DNA of 64,000 bases from Eubacterium sp. (GCA_021769425.1 JAETSX010000051.1:1-64000), one strand, 5' to 3'; counted from the stretch's first letter, positions 33,266 through 42,894 are shown. The notes: generated by a model from the sequence alone, not told the origin. Translations and numbers: made by a program.

Positions 33266-33847
33266 ATGCCCATTAATTTATCAAAAGGACAGAAAGTTGA
33301 TTTAACAAAAGGGAATCCCGGCCTGAAAAAGATTATGGTAGGATTGGGATGGGATGTGAATGCATTTGACTCCGGCGCAGATTTTGACCTGGATGCGGCA
33401 GCGTTTATGCTGGGGCAGAATGGAAAATGCCCCACGGAGAAAGAGTTTATTTTCTATGGAAATCTGGAGCATAGCAGCGGCGCTGTGAAGCATATGGGCG
33501 ATAATCTGACCGGAGAAGGAGAAGGGGATGACGAACAGATTCAGATTGATCTTGCCCTGATTCCGGCAAATGTGGAGAAGGTTGCATTTACCGTAACCAT
33601 TTATGATTCTGATGTAAGGCGGCAGAACTTCGGCCAGGTGTCCAATTCCTTTATCCGGATTGTGGATGAAACTACCGGACAGGAACTGATACGGTACGAC
33701 CTGGGAGAAGATTTCTCCATTGAAACTGCGGTGGTGGTAGGAGAGTTGTACCGCCATAACGGAGAGTGGAAATTTAACGCCATCGGAAGCGGATTCCAGG
33801 GAGGGCTTGCTGCGCTGTGCGGGCATTATGGGATAGAAGTTGCTTAA
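33266..33847 (+). CDS. terD: TerD-family stress protein 1
   Basis: A 193-residue TerD-domain protein. It has the N-terminal [20 protein letters not shown], the calcium-binding acidic motif [20 protein letters not shown] and the second signature [19 protein letters not shown]. The family binds Ca2+ and is thought to act at the membrane in general stress response. It is the first of three tandem paralogues behind TelA (AAGGAGG before the ATG). Confidence 0.93.
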   Translation: MPINLSKGQKVDLTKGNPGLKKIMVGLGWDVNAFDSGADFDLDAAAFMLGQNGKCPTEKEFIFYGNLEHSSGAVKHMGDNLTGEGEGDDEQIQIDLALIPANVEKVAFTVTIYDSDVRRQNFGQVSNSFIRIVDETTGQELIRYDLGEDFSIETAVVVGELYRHNGEWKFNAIGSGFQGGLAALCGHYGIEVA

Positions 33848-33939
33848 AGCAGCCGTAACATGTGGGAAAAAGGCAGCGGTTTTAGCGGCCTCATCCATAT
33901 AGATAATAAGAAAAGACCATAAAGGAGGTTTCTAAAGTT

Positions 33940-34521
33940 ATGCCGATAAATTTACAGAAAGGCCAGAAAGTAAGCCTGACCAAAGACAATCCGGGATTGT
34001 CAAAAATTGTGGTGGGATTGGGATGGGATGTGAATGCATTCGATACCGGCGGAGATTTCGACTTGGATACAGCCGCATTTTTGCTGACAGATGCAGGAAA
34101 GGTGTCCAGATCCGAGGATTTTGTGTTTTACGGCAATCTGCAGCACCCCTCAGGATGCGCACAGCATATGGGGGATAACCGGACCGGCGCAGGGGATGGG
34201 GACGATGAGCAGATCAAAGTGGATTTGTCCATGGTTCCGGCGAATATCACCAAGATTGCATTTACGGTAACCATTTATGAGTCTGAGCAGCGGCGGCAGA
34301 ATTTCGGTCAGGTGAATAATGCCTTTATCCGCATTTATAAAGAGGATACGGGAGAAGAACTGATCCGGTATGATTTGGGAGAGGATTTTTCCATTGAGAC
34401 GGCCGCAGTGTTCGGCGAATTATACAAAAATGGCAGTGAATGGAAATTCAATGCCATCGGAAGCGGTTATCAGGGCGGACTGGCGGCATTATGCGCCAAT
34501 TTCGGCGTGGAAGTGGAATAG
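33940..34521 (+). CDS. terD: TerD-family stress protein 2
   Basis: A 193-residue paralogue of the preceding protein with the same motifs ([20 protein letters not shown] and [19 protein letters not shown]) and the shared C-terminal [27 protein letters not shown] lies 12 bases before the ATG. All acidic calcium ligands are retained. Confidence 0.93.
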   Translation: MPINLQKGQKVSLTKDNPGLSKIVVGLGWDVNAFDTGGDFDLDTAAFLLTDAGKVSRSEDFVFYGNLQHPSGCAQHMGDNRTGAGDGDDEQIKVDLSMVPANITKIAFTVTIYESEQRRQNFGQVNNAFIRIYKEDTGEELIRYDLGEDFSIETAAVFGELYKNGSEWKFNAIGSGYQGGLAALCANFGVEVE

Positions 34522-34646
34522 AGGATATATCACGTAAAACCTCAGGCTTTCATGGCCATGCGGCCTGTCAGGCGGCAGATTACGCAGGCTGGGAGTTTAC
34601 TTCGGAAAGCGCTGAGTATTGGCCGGTTTTTTAAGGAGGAAAAGAA

Positions 34647-35237
34647 ATGTCAATCAGTTTACAAAAAGGGCAGAAAGTCAATTTGTCCAAGGACAATGCA
34701 GGTTTGTCTAAAATTATGATAGGCCTGGGATGGGACGAAGTTCAGCGCAAGAAACGGGGGCTTTTTGCACCCAAACCTCAGGAAATTGACTGTGATGCCT
34801 CTGCGCTGCTGTTAACCGGCGGCAAGGTGAGAAGGAAAGAAGATTTGGTGTTTTTCGGAAATCTGCGCCATGATTCCGGCGCTGTCCTGCATATGGGCGA
34901 TAACCTGACTGGCGCAGGGGAAGGCGACGATGAGCAGATTGCTGTGGATTTGTCCATGGTTCCTGCCCAGTACGACAGAATTGTGATAGTAGTAAATATT
35001 TATCAGGCGGTGGAGAGAAGACAGCATTTCGGGATGATTCAGAATGCATTTATTCGTCTTGTGGATGCCAGAAATAACAATGAGATGTGCAAATATAACC
35101 TGACCGAAGATTATTCCGGAATGACAGCCATGATTTTCGGAGAGGTGTACCGTCATAACGGAGAATGGAAATTCAATGCCATCGGGCAGGGAACCAATGA
35201 CAGAAGCATCGGCGAATTGGCTAACCGATATGTATAA
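34647..35237 (+). CDS. TerD-family stress protein 3, divergent
   Basis: A 196-residue TerD paralogue. The first acidic motif is replaced by a basic insertion (GLGWDEVQRKKRGLFAPKPQ followed by EIDCDASALLL), while the second signature [19 protein letters not shown] is intact. The C-terminus also differs (QGTNDRSIGELANRYV instead of GLAALC). It resembles the TerE/TerZ-like third members of multi-TerD operons. AAGGAGG precedes the ATG. Confidence 0.9.
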   Translation: MSISLQKGQKVNLSKDNAGLSKIMIGLGWDEVQRKKRGLFAPKPQEIDCDASALLLTGGKVRRKEDLVFFGNLRHDSGAVLHMGDNLTGAGEGDDEQIAVDLSMVPAQYDRIVIVVNIYQAVERRQHFGMIQNAFIRLVDARNNNEMCKYNLTEDYSGMTAMIFGEVYRHNGEWKFNAIGQGTNDRSIGELANRYV

Positions 35238-35367
35238 AAACCGCCGTCAAACGGATGGACAGAGGCAGAAAGAGCCATAGATGAAAATGCCGTCAGGAAA
35301 TGGGCGGACAATGATAAAAGGGCCATAGATGCATATGGCTGACAGAACTATATTAAGGAGACATAGA

Positions 35368-38022
35368 ATGAAATTTCAGGGACTTACAGACAAAGAAGTG
35401 GAGATTTCCAGAGGGAAATACGGCTCCAACGAAATTCCGGATTCGGAACCTACCACGTTTTGGGAAGAATTTAAGGAAACTTTCGGAGACCCTATGATTA
35501 AGATACTGCTTGCCATAGCAGCTCTTATGATTGTGATGTTTTTCTTTGGATATGCAGAGATTTATGAACCGCTGGGCACTATTGTGGCAGTTCTGATTGT
35601 GGCGTTTGTGTCGGCAAAGACAGGCGTAGCCAGTGACACCAAATACCGGGAACTGAAGGACAGCGCTAAGAAAGATCAATGCAAGGTGCACCGGAACAAT
35701 ATGGTTACCGTCATTGACGTGGATGACGTTGTGGTTGGAGATAAGGTGCTTCTCCAGTCAGGGGATAAGATTCCCGCAGACGGAATCCTGGTTTCCGGCG
35801 CCTTAAGCGTGGATAATTCCGCATTGAACGGAGAGGCGGAGGAATGTAAGAAGAAAGAGACTTCGCTGGAAACCTCTCTTGCCGAGGATATCACGGGAGA
35901 CACTTTTGTGGATTCCTACTCCTTGTTTCGGGGAGCAGTGGTGTTTGACGGAGAAGGCATACTGGATGTGCGGAAAGTGGGCTTAAAAACCATGATGGGC
36001 AAGATGGCTGAGGAAATGCAGGAGGATGAGCCGGATTCCCCCCTGAAGGTGAAACTGGCAAAGCTGGCAAAGCAGATTTCCACCTTTGGCTATATCGGAG
36101 CCATTGTGATTGCAGTATTGTATTTCGTATACTTTATTGTGTCGGCAGGCGGCGTGTCGGAATATTTTTCCATCGGGTTCGAACAGGTCATTAAGGACAT
36201 CGTAGATGCAGTTTCCCTGGCCGTGGTGATTATTGTCTGTGCCGTGCCGGAGGGGCTTCCGCTTATGATTTCCCTGGTGCTGATGCAGAATACCAGCAAG
36301 ATGTTGGATCATAACGTGTTGGTGAGAAAGGCGGAAGGAATTGAAACGGCAGGTTCCCTGAATATTTTATTCAGCGATAAGACCGGGACCATCACCAAAG
36401 GAATGTTGGAAGTGGTGGATTTCTTTACGGCTGACGGCGTCTCCATTCCGATTCCGGAATTGAGCGGACATCAGAAGGTGAAAAGGCTGCTGGATCTGGC
36501 AATTGGGAAGAATACCCAGTCCATGTTCGACGGGGAGCACCGGGTCATCGGCGGAAATGCCACAGACCAGGCCATGATGAAATTTATCGGAGAAGAGACG
36601 TTCCGAAATCTGGAAGAAGATAAAAGCTGTGTGGTTTCTAAGGCACAGGGCTTTAATTCCACCAATAAATTCAGCCAGGCAAGAATTGACAGCGAGGGAA
36701 AAACTTTTTATAAAGGGGCGCCGGAACGGCTGCTGGCCTCCGCGGTAAAATATCTGGACGGAAACGGAGAAATCCGTGAAATTGACAAGTCGGCATTAGA
36801 TCGGAAAATTGATGAGTTAGCCGAAAAAGCGATGAGGGTGCTTGCTTTCGGTTATTCCGAAAAAGAGCTGGTGGAAAATAAGATTAACGAGGACATTGTA
36901 ATTATTGGTCTGGTGGGCATCCGGGATGATGTAAGGCCTGAGGCCAGAGAAGCCATTGAAGAAGTGCAGAATGCCGGAATTCAGGTGGTTATGATTACCG
37001 GAGACAGGCTGGAGACGGCAGTTGCCATTGCCAGAGATGCAGGGCTTTTGAAAAATGATTCTGACAGAGCCCTTTCCTCTGCCCAGTTAAATGAAATGTC
37101 AGACGAGGAAGTAAAGAAGATTATCCCAAATATCCGGGTGATTGCCCGGGCATTGCCAACAGACAAATCCCGTATGGTGCGTCTCTGCCAGGAAATGAAC
37201 CTGGTGGTTGGCATGACTGGAGACGGAGTGAACGATTCCCCCGCATTGAAACGGGCAGACGTTGGCTTTGCCATGGGAAGCGGTACGGAAGCTGCCAAGG
37301 AAGCAGGCAAGATTGTAATTTTGGACGACAACTTTAAATCCATCAAGGATGCCATCTGGTACGGAAGAACCATTTACCATAATATTCTGAAATTCTGTAA
37401 GTTCCAGCTTGTGATTAATGTCGCGGCAGTGGTGGTCAGCGCAATTGCGCCTTTCTTCGGTGTGGAGGAGCCGTTAAAGGTGACTCACCTGCTGTTCGTC
37501 AACCTGGTGATGGACGGCCTGGGGGCTATTATGCTTGGCAATGAGCCTGCCCTTAAGAAATATATGGATGAACTGCCCAGAAGAAGGGATGAGAGCATTG
37601 TAAGCAAAAAGATGATGGCCCAGATTGTCACTATGGGGGCTTGGCTCGTGGTGATCAGCTTCCTGTATCTGAAGCTGCCGTTCTTCCGCAATCTGTTTGA
37701 AACAGAAGAACAGCATTTGACCGGATATTTTGTGTTGTTTATTGTAAGCGCCCTGTTTAACGGATTTAATGTCCGGGATGACAAATTCGGCATTTTTAAA
37801 GGCTTAAATGAGAATCCCGGGTTTCTCAAGGTGTTCTTTACCATTATTCTGGTACAGGCATTAATTGTGAATGCGGCCCTTGTGCCCTTTCCGGCATTTA
37901 CCTGGATTGGGAATATGTTCAGCTGCGTGCCCTTTGGAATTGCAGGCTGGATTGCAGTAATTCTGCTGGCAGTCACCATGATTCCAGTGGATTTGGTCCG
38001 TAAGGCGGTTGTAGAACGATAG
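35368..38022 (+). CDS. Calcium-translocating P-type ATPase, PMCA type
   Basis: An 884-residue membrane pump starting at ATG 35368 with AAGGAG 7 bases upstream; a longer frame from 35329 lacks a site. It has the ion-binding helix motif AVPEGLPLMISLVLM, the phosphorylation site LFSDKTGTITKGM, the nucleotide domain KGAPERLL and the hinge MTGDGVNDSPALKRADVGFA. The A-domain loop reads ALNGEAEE where TGES is usual, retaining the glutamate. It exports Ca2+ from the cytoplasm. P-type calcium pumps recur in Ter islands alongside Ca-binding TerD proteins. Confidence 0.9.
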   Translation: MKFQGLTDKEVEISRGKYGSNEIPDSEPTTFWEEFKETFGDPMIKILLAIAALMIVMFFFGYAEIYEPLGTIVAVLIVAFVSAKTGVASDTKYRELKDSAKKDQCKVHRNNMVTVIDVDDVVVGDKVLLQSGDKIPADGILVSGALSVDNSALNGEAEECKKKETSLETSLAEDITGDTFVDSYSLFRGAVVFDGEGILDVRKVGLKTMMGKMAEEMQEDEPDSPLKVKLAKLAKQISTFGYIGAIVIAVLYFVYFIVSAGGVSEYFSIGFEQVIKDIVDAVSLAVVIIVCAVPEGLPLMISLVLMQNTSKMLDHNVLVRKAEGIETAGSLNILFSDKTGTITKGMLEVVDFFTADGVSIPIPELSGHQKVKRLLDLAIGKNTQSMFDGEHRVIGGNATDQAMMKFIGEETFRNLEEDKSCVVSKAQGFNSTNKFSQARIDSEGKTFYKGAPERLLASAVKYLDGNGEIREIDKSALDRKIDELAEKAMRVLAFGYSEKELVENKINEDIVIIGLVGIRDDVRPEAREAIEEVQNAGIQVVMITGDRLETAVAIARDAGLLKNDSDRALSSAQLNEMSDEEVKKIIPNIRVIARALPTDKSRMVRLCQEMNLVVGMTGDGVNDSPALKRADVGFAMGSGTEAAKEAGKIVILDDNFKSIKDAIWYGRTIYHNILKFCKFQLVINVAAVVVSAIAPFFGVEEPLKVTHLLFVNLVMDGLGAIMLGNEPALKKYMDELPRRRDESIVSKKMMAQIVTMGAWLVVISFLYLKLPFFRNLFETEEQHLTGYFVLFIVSALFNGFNVRDDKFGIFKGLNENPGFLKVFFTIILVQALIVNAALVPFPAFTWIGNMFSCVPFGIAGWIAVILLAVTMIPVDLVRKAVVER

Positions 38023-38143
38023 AATATTTTGAAGGTGTGCGGTTTCTGGCATGCCGGAGCGCATAAGCGCGCCCGGCAGCTTCCGGGACTGCATACCTTT
38101 TGTATTTTTGTCTGTATCCAAATATAAAACGTTTGCTGTAGCG

Positions 38144-38259
38144 CTAGTATGATTCACTCTAATTAACCTTATGTTTCGCTTGTCTAAATTTCCATCTGCC
38201 GCGTTGTCATCAGTCAACGTAGCCACCGCTACGTCTCCTTCTTCCGCCTTGCATATGAA
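38144..38259 (+). repeat. Family 1 palindromic repeat, copy 3, right arm lost
   Basis: The left arm CTAGTATGATTCACTCTAAT plus TAACC closely matches copy 2 (15940 onward). The core TTGTCTAAATTTCCATCTGC, GTAGCCACCGCTACG and CTTCCGCCTTGCATATGAA is present, but the 25-base GCCCGATAAAGCGGGGCAGA segment is missing. The right arm is absent; HAD phosphatase coding sequence begins directly at the break. Confidence 0.8.
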
Positions 38260-38911
38260 GACAGACCGTTCCGCAGCATTGCTGAAGCAGGTGCAGAAAA
38301 AGGCATTGTTTGTGCCAACCACTACCAGAACGGTAGAGCAGTACCAGAGAATCCGCCTGGGGGAACAGCCGCCGGAATATGCGCTGGTGTGCAATGGAGG
38401 GATCCTTCTGGTTCAGGGAAAAAGAGATTCGGACTGGTATGCCCGGTCCATGGAACTGCTGGCTGACTGCCGGGAGGAATTAAAGGATGCGCAAAGAGCA
38501 TTGGAGACAGATGGGAATGTGGACTTTGAGGTCAGGAATATTGAAGAGTTATTTGTGTTTACCAAAAGCTCCCGGCCGAAGCAGACAATTTGCAGGTTAC
38601 AGAATCATTTGAGGGGAAGCCGGTTAGAAATATTTTCCAATGGGGCGAAGGTGTATGCGGTGCCGAAAAAACTCAGCAAGGGGGAAGCAGTCAGAAGGTT
38701 CCGGCAGAAAATACAGGCCGGCACAGTGGCTGCGGCTGGGGACAGCCGGTTCGATATTTCCATGCTGGAAGAAGCGGATCTGGCATTGGCAGAGCACGGC
38801 CTGATTGGGGAGAGGATTCGGGGAGAACATGTGGTTTATCTGGGGGAGGATGGGATCTTTTCGGATGAAATATTAAAATATATTTTGTCAGCAGAGGAAA
38901 ATATTCAATGA
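38255..38911 (+). pseudogene. HAD-family phosphatase of the Ter island, N-terminus replaced by a repeat
   Basis: The open frame begins inside the family 1 repeat. From about 38275 it follows the Ter-associated HAD phosphatase: KQVQKKALFVPTTTRTVEQY, YALVCNGGILLVQGK, then KLSKGEAVRRF (motif with catalytic lysine) and GDSRFDISMLEEADLALAEH (acidic motif). The first roughly 55 residues, including the DxDxT nucleophile motif of HAD enzymes, are missing. The first 15-40 residues of any translation come from the repeat. No good ribosome site precedes ATG 38255. Catalytically dead. Confidence 0.8.
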
Positions 38912-39029
38912 AATCATATCATCAGATATGTTATGTGAAAAAGCGTATAAAAAATAGGGAGAATTAGTGTGAAAAAAGATTTTCATTACTATTTGTGCCT
39001 AAGTGAAACGCAAGGAATGGGTGATTATT

Positions 39030-39824
39030 ATGAGCATATGCAAAATAGACAAAGAACAGATGCAAAAAATAGCCCCTCTGTTTGCCGGCTGGGAGGAATC
39101 TTTAATCTGGTCCTGCCTGCAGGGCTGCATGGGCGAAGCATGGGCAGACAGCGTACAGAGACCGGAGGCGGCCAGAATCCTGCTGGCGGATTTCTGCTTT
39201 TTTGCCGGAAAGGCCAATCGGGAATTGGTGACGGAAGAAATCAGGAATCAGGTCAGGGAATTTGTCATTATGGCGCCTCCGTTGGATGAAACAGGAGAGA
39301 GCTGGGCCAGAGAGATTGAGCAGGCGTACGGAGACAACTGCAGGCGGGTGGAGCGGTACGCCATCAAAAAGGAGCCGGGAATATTTGACAGAGAACATCT
39401 GAGAAAAATGGCGGACAGTCTTCCAAAAGATTATGAAATTAAGCTGATAGATGAAGACATATTCGCACAGACCAGAAAGTCACAGTGGTCTGTGGACTTT
39501 ACCTCCCAGTTTGCAGATTATGAAGAGTACCGCAGGCGGGGCTTGGGCGCTGCGGTTCTTTATCGGGGAGAGCTGGTGTCGGGAGCTTCCTCCTATACAG
39601 TGTACCGGGAGGGAATTGAAATAGAAATCGGCACAAGAGAGGATTTCAGAAGAAAGGGCCTGGCTTCTGCCTGCGGGGCAAGGCTGATTCTGGAGTGTAT
39701 AGAACGGGAATGGTATCCAAGCTGGGATGCTCAGAACTGGTGGTCGGTAAAACTGGCGGAAAAGCTGGGGTATCATTTTGACAGAGCCTATCCGGCTTAC
39801 GAAGTCTATAAATTGGGCGGATAG
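39030..39824 (+). CDS. GNAT-family acetyltransferase
   Basis: A 264-residue protein. Start taken at ATG 39030; GTG codons at 39003 and 39021 are alternatives. The C-terminal half is a GNAT fold with the acetyl-CoA loop GTREDFRRKGLASACGARLI and a terminal WDAQNWWSVKLAEKLGYHFD, as in the larger GNAT_acetyltr_2 group. The N-terminal half (about 1-130) is a family-specific region. Substrate unknown. It follows the broken HAD gene on the same strand but after a 118-base gap. Confidence 0.8.
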   Translation: MSICKIDKEQMQKIAPLFAGWEESLIWSCLQGCMGEAWADSVQRPEAARILLADFCFFAGKANRELVTEEIRNQVREFVIMAPPLDETGESWAREIEQAYGDNCRRVERYAIKKEPGIFDREHLRKMADSLPKDYEIKLIDEDIFAQTRKSQWSVDFTSQFADYEEYRRRGLGAAVLYRGELVSGASSYTVYREGIEIEIGTREDFRRKGLASACGARLILECIEREWYPSWDAQNWWSVKLAEKLGYHFDRAYPAYEVYKLGG

Positions 39825-39903
39825 GCTTTTGACGCTGCGGCTTCTATGGCATTTGGTTACGCTTTTTTAGAACGGCATATGTCCCAAGACAGATCCTGCA
39901 AAA

Positions 39904-39944
39904 GGGCTGCCGCAATTGTTTGCTGCGGCAGCCCTGGGTCTTTG
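39904..39944. terminator. Strong terminator after the acetyltransferase
   Basis: GGGCTGCCGCA (39904-39914) pairs perfectly with TGCGGCAGCCC (39924-39934), followed by TGGGTCTTT. Confidence 0.7.
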
Positions 39945-39948
39945 GCAT

Positions 39949-40030
39949 TTACTATGAAAGTCTCCGACTTCCATAGTATGGATGGCCATGCGGCCCGTGG
40001 CACGACAGGCTGAGCATGATGGGGGTTACT
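39949..40030 (-). repeat. Family 4 palindromic repeat, copy B
   Basis: The minus-strand reading AGTAACCCCCATCATGCTCA, then GCCTGTCGTGCCACGGGCCG, then CATGGCCATCCATACTATGG matches copy A at 10876-10959 with few changes. A further partial copy (GTCCATGCGGCCTGCCGCCC, GGCTAAAGCATGATGGAGG) follows at about 40057-40105, up to the stop of the purine permease. Confidence 0.75.
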
Positions 40031-40104
40031 GGGAAAGCAAAAGCTATCCCGGTAAGGATGTCCATGCGGCCTGCCGCCCGGAAGGCTAAAGCATGATGGA
40101 GGTT

Positions 40105-41475
40105 TTATAAAAAGATATATTTCAGGATAAACAGAATGGTCAGTACATACATCAGAATACTGATTTTCTTCTCCCCTGCCTTACCGGTCAGCAGGTTGAT
40201 GATGGTCCAGGAAATCACGCCTATTGCGATCCCTTCTGAAATACTGTAGGCCAAAGGCATGGCAATAATACAGAGGAATGCAGGAATTGCGTCGCCCATA
40301 TCTTCAAAATCAATTTTTGCCACAGCGCTCATCATATAGAATCCTACAATAATCAGTGCAGGTGCAATGGCAAAAGAAGGAATGCTTAAGAAAAGCGGGG
40401 AGAAAATCACGGATAACAGGAATAACAGCCCTGTGACAAGGGAAGTAAGTCCGGTGCGTCCGCCTGCCGTTACGCCGGCAGCGCTTTCCACATAAGTGGT
40501 AGTGGTAGAAGTTCCGAATAAAGCGCCTACGCAGGTGGCGATTGCATCGGATAACAGAGCCGGCTTGATTCCGGGAAGCTTCCCGTTTTCATCCAGCATG
40601 TCCGCTTTGGAGGAAACGCCAATCAGAGCGCCGAGAGTATCGAATAAATCCACAAACAGAAAAGAGAACATGATGATGATAAAGTTTCCGATGTTAAAAC
40701 TGCTGAAATCCACTTGAAAGACAGCTCCGAAAGTTTCCGTAAAGGAAGAAAAATCAAGGCTGACAATGCCGGAAGGAATGACAGAGTACATGCCTGCGTC
40801 CGGGGAAGGAACATAGATTCCGGCCAGTTCGCAGAGGATACCCAAAACCCAGGTGATCAGAATACTGATTAAGATACCGCCTTTCACTTGTTTTACCAGT
40901 AAAACAGCAGTAATCAGCACGCCAAGCAGGGCAAGAATTGCGCCTACGCCGACGGAATGGAAATTCTCTCCCTTGAAGGTCTGGTAAGTTACCAGTGTGG
41001 AGTCGCTGTGCACAATCAGCTTTGCGTCCTGCAGCCCGATAAAGGCGATAAACAGGCCGATGCCCACGCTGACAGCAGATTTCAGGGTCGTAGGAATGGC
41101 ATTGAAAATTGCTTCCCGCACATTGGTCAAAGATAACAAAATAAAGAGGATGCCTTCTACAAATACTGCAAATAACGCCACCTGCCAGCTATAGCCCATG
41201 CCGATAACAACCGTATAGGCGAAATAGGCGTTCAGTCCCATGCCGGGAGCCAGTGCAAAGGGATAATTGGCTAAGAATGCCATAAGCAGCGTGCCCACAA
41301 AGGAAGCCAGCGCCGTGGCAATCATGACCGCATTGGGATTCATGCCAGCGGCGGACAAAATGTTGGGATTGACGGCAAGAATATATGCCATAGTCATAAA
41401 TGTTGTTAATCCTGCAATGACTTCCGTCTTTACGTTTGTGTTGTTTTGTTCCAGTTTGAAAAATTTTTCCAGCAT
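40105..41475 (-). CDS. NCS2-family purine (hypoxanthine/guanine or adenine) permease
   Basis: A 456-residue membrane protein with about 12-14 helices. The N-terminus (MLEKFFKLEQNNTNVKTEVI, AGLTTFMTMAYILAVNPNIL) and the motifs PFALAPGMGLNAYFAYTVV and TTTTYVESAAGVTAGGRTGL are typical of the AzgA/PbuG branch of NCS2. It imports purine bases by proton symport. AAGGAGAG precedes the ATG. I looked for a purine riboswitch in the 200 bases upstream and saw none. Confidence 0.9.
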   Translation of the reverse strand: MLEKFFKLEQNNTNVKTEVIAGLTTFMTMAYILAVNPNILSAAGMNPNAVMIATALASFVGTLLMAFLANYPFALAPGMGLNAYFAYTVVIGMGYSWQVALFAVFVEGILFILLSLTNVREAIFNAIPTTLKSAVSVGIGLFIAFIGLQDAKLIVHSDSTLVTYQTFKGENFHSVGVGAILALLGVLITAVLLVKQVKGGILISILITWVLGILCELAGIYVPSPDAGMYSVIPSGIVSLDFSSFTETFGAVFQVDFSSFNIGNFIIIMFSFLFVDLFDTLGALIGVSSKADMLDENGKLPGIKPALLSDAIATCVGALFGTSTTTTYVESAAGVTAGGRTGLTSLVTGLLFLLSVIFSPLFLSIPSFAIAPALIIVGFYMMSAVAKIDFEDMGDAIPAFLCIIAMPLAYSISEGIAIGVISWTIINLLTGKAGEKKISILMYVLTILFILKYIFL

Positions 41476-41691
41476 AAAATTTACTCTCCTTTTCCGAAAA
41501 TATGAAAGTAATTATATCACGTATTTAGAAAAAATACTATGGAAAAATACTTTTCCTTTGATTTTATTTGTGTTACAATGAGTTGCGCCATAGCGCAGGC
41601 GGGCCATCACCCTGCCGCGTTTTGACAAATGTTACAATGAGTAAGTTTTTTCATATAATACTAGGAAAACCAGGGAATGGAAGGCAATTAT

Positions 41692-42894
41692 ATGAAAAAA
41701 ATTCAGGGGGCAGATATGGTTACGATATTGATAAACTTGCTGATTAAAGAGAAAGATGATGTAAAAAATCCAGCAGTCCGCCAACAGTATGGAATACTCT
41801 GCGGAACGGTTGGAATTGTTTTGAATTTTTTGCTGTTTTTGGGAAAATTTCTGGCAGGGGCCGTCAGTAATTCCATATCAGTGACAGCAGATGCTTTCAA
41901 TAACCTGTCAGACGCCGGTTCTTCCTGCGTCACTCTGGTGGGATTTAAGATGGCGGGAGCCAAGCCGGATGTGGGGCATCCTTTTGGACATGGACGAATA
42001 GAATATATTGCAGGGTTGATTGTATCCGGGGCAATTCTTCTGATGGCGGTGGAGCTGGTGCGGACTTCTGTGGATAAAATTCTTCATCCCCAGGAAGTGG
42101 AGTTCCGGATTCTGACAGGCGTAATTTTGCTGATTTCTATTCTGGTAAAGCTTTATATGGCATATTATAATTTCAGAATCGGCAAAAAAGTAGATTCTGC
42201 AGCCATGCGCGCCACGGCAACAGACAGTTTAAGCGATACCTGTGCAACTACGGTGGTTCTTCTGTCAGCCATTGTGGGCGAAGTGACAGGATTGAAAATT
42301 GACGGCTACTGCGGCGTTCTGGTGGGAATTTTTATTTTTTATGCAGGAATCTGCGCGGCGAAAGAGACGCTGGATCCTTTGCTGGGGCAGGCGCCGGAAG
42401 AGACGCTGGTGCGGCAGATAGAGGAAATCGTGCTGTCGTCAGAGCAAATCTGCGGGATACATGATTTGCTGGTCCATGATTACGGGCCGGGCCGGCTGAT
42501 GATTTCTCTTCATGCAGAAGTTCCAGCAGAGGGAAATATTCTGGAACTCCATGACATCATAGACAATACGGAAGTGGAGCTGCGCCGGAAATTAAACTGT
42601 GATGCGGTAATTCATATGGATCCGGTGGTGACGAAAGATGAACATGTGCTGAATCTGCAAAAGCAGGTTGGGGAAATTATAAAAAGCATTGACCCGGTGA
42701 TTTCCATGCATGATTTCCGGGTGGTTGCAGGCCCCAGCCATACAAATCTGATTTTTGACATCGTGGTTCCGTATGAATATGAAATCAGCGATGAGGGATT
42801 GACAAAACAGATACAGAGTCGGATAACAAAGAAATTAGGGGAAAACTATTTTGTGGTAATTCAGGTAGATAAAGCATACTGTAAACAGGAATAA
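41692..42894 (+). CDS. Cation diffusion facilitator (zinc/manganese/iron-type exporter)
   Basis: A 400-residue protein. ATG 41692 is preferred (GGAAGG upstream) over ATG 41677. The six-helix CDF domain has both metal-site helices, SVTADAFNNLSDAGSS and RATATDSLSDTCATT, and the HPFGHGRIEYIAG motif. A cytoplasmic ferredoxin-like domain (about 215-290) and a further C-terminal extension (about 295-400) follow, making it longer than the usual 300 residues. It expels divalent metal ions by proton antiport. A promoter TTACAA-16-TATAAT ends at 41659. Confidence 0.9.
   Translation: MKKIQGADMVTILINLLIKEKDDVKNPAVRQQYGILCGTVGIVLNFLLFLGKFLAGAVSNSISVTADAFNNLSDAGSSCVTLVGFKMAGAKPDVGHPFGHGRIEYIAGLIVSGAILLMAVELVRTSVDKILHPQEVEFRILTGVILLISILVKLYMAYYNFRIGKKVDSAAMRATATDSLSDTCATTVVLLSAIVGEVTGLKIDGYCGVLVGIFIFYAGICAAKETLDPLLGQAPEETLVRQIEEIVLSSEQICGIHDLLVHDYGPGRLMISLHAEVPAEGNILELHDIIDNTEVELRRKLNCDAVIHMDPVVTKDEHVLNLQKQVGEIIKSIDPVISMHDFRVVAGPSHTNLIFDIVVPYEYEISDEGLTKQIQSRITKKLGENYFVVIQVDKAYCKQE

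Noticed and set aside
41476-41660. Purine riboswitch upstream of the NCS2 permease
   Set aside because: The conserved three-way-junction pattern was not visible on the minus strand; only an AT-rich leader and a duplicated TTACAATGAGT on the plus strand.
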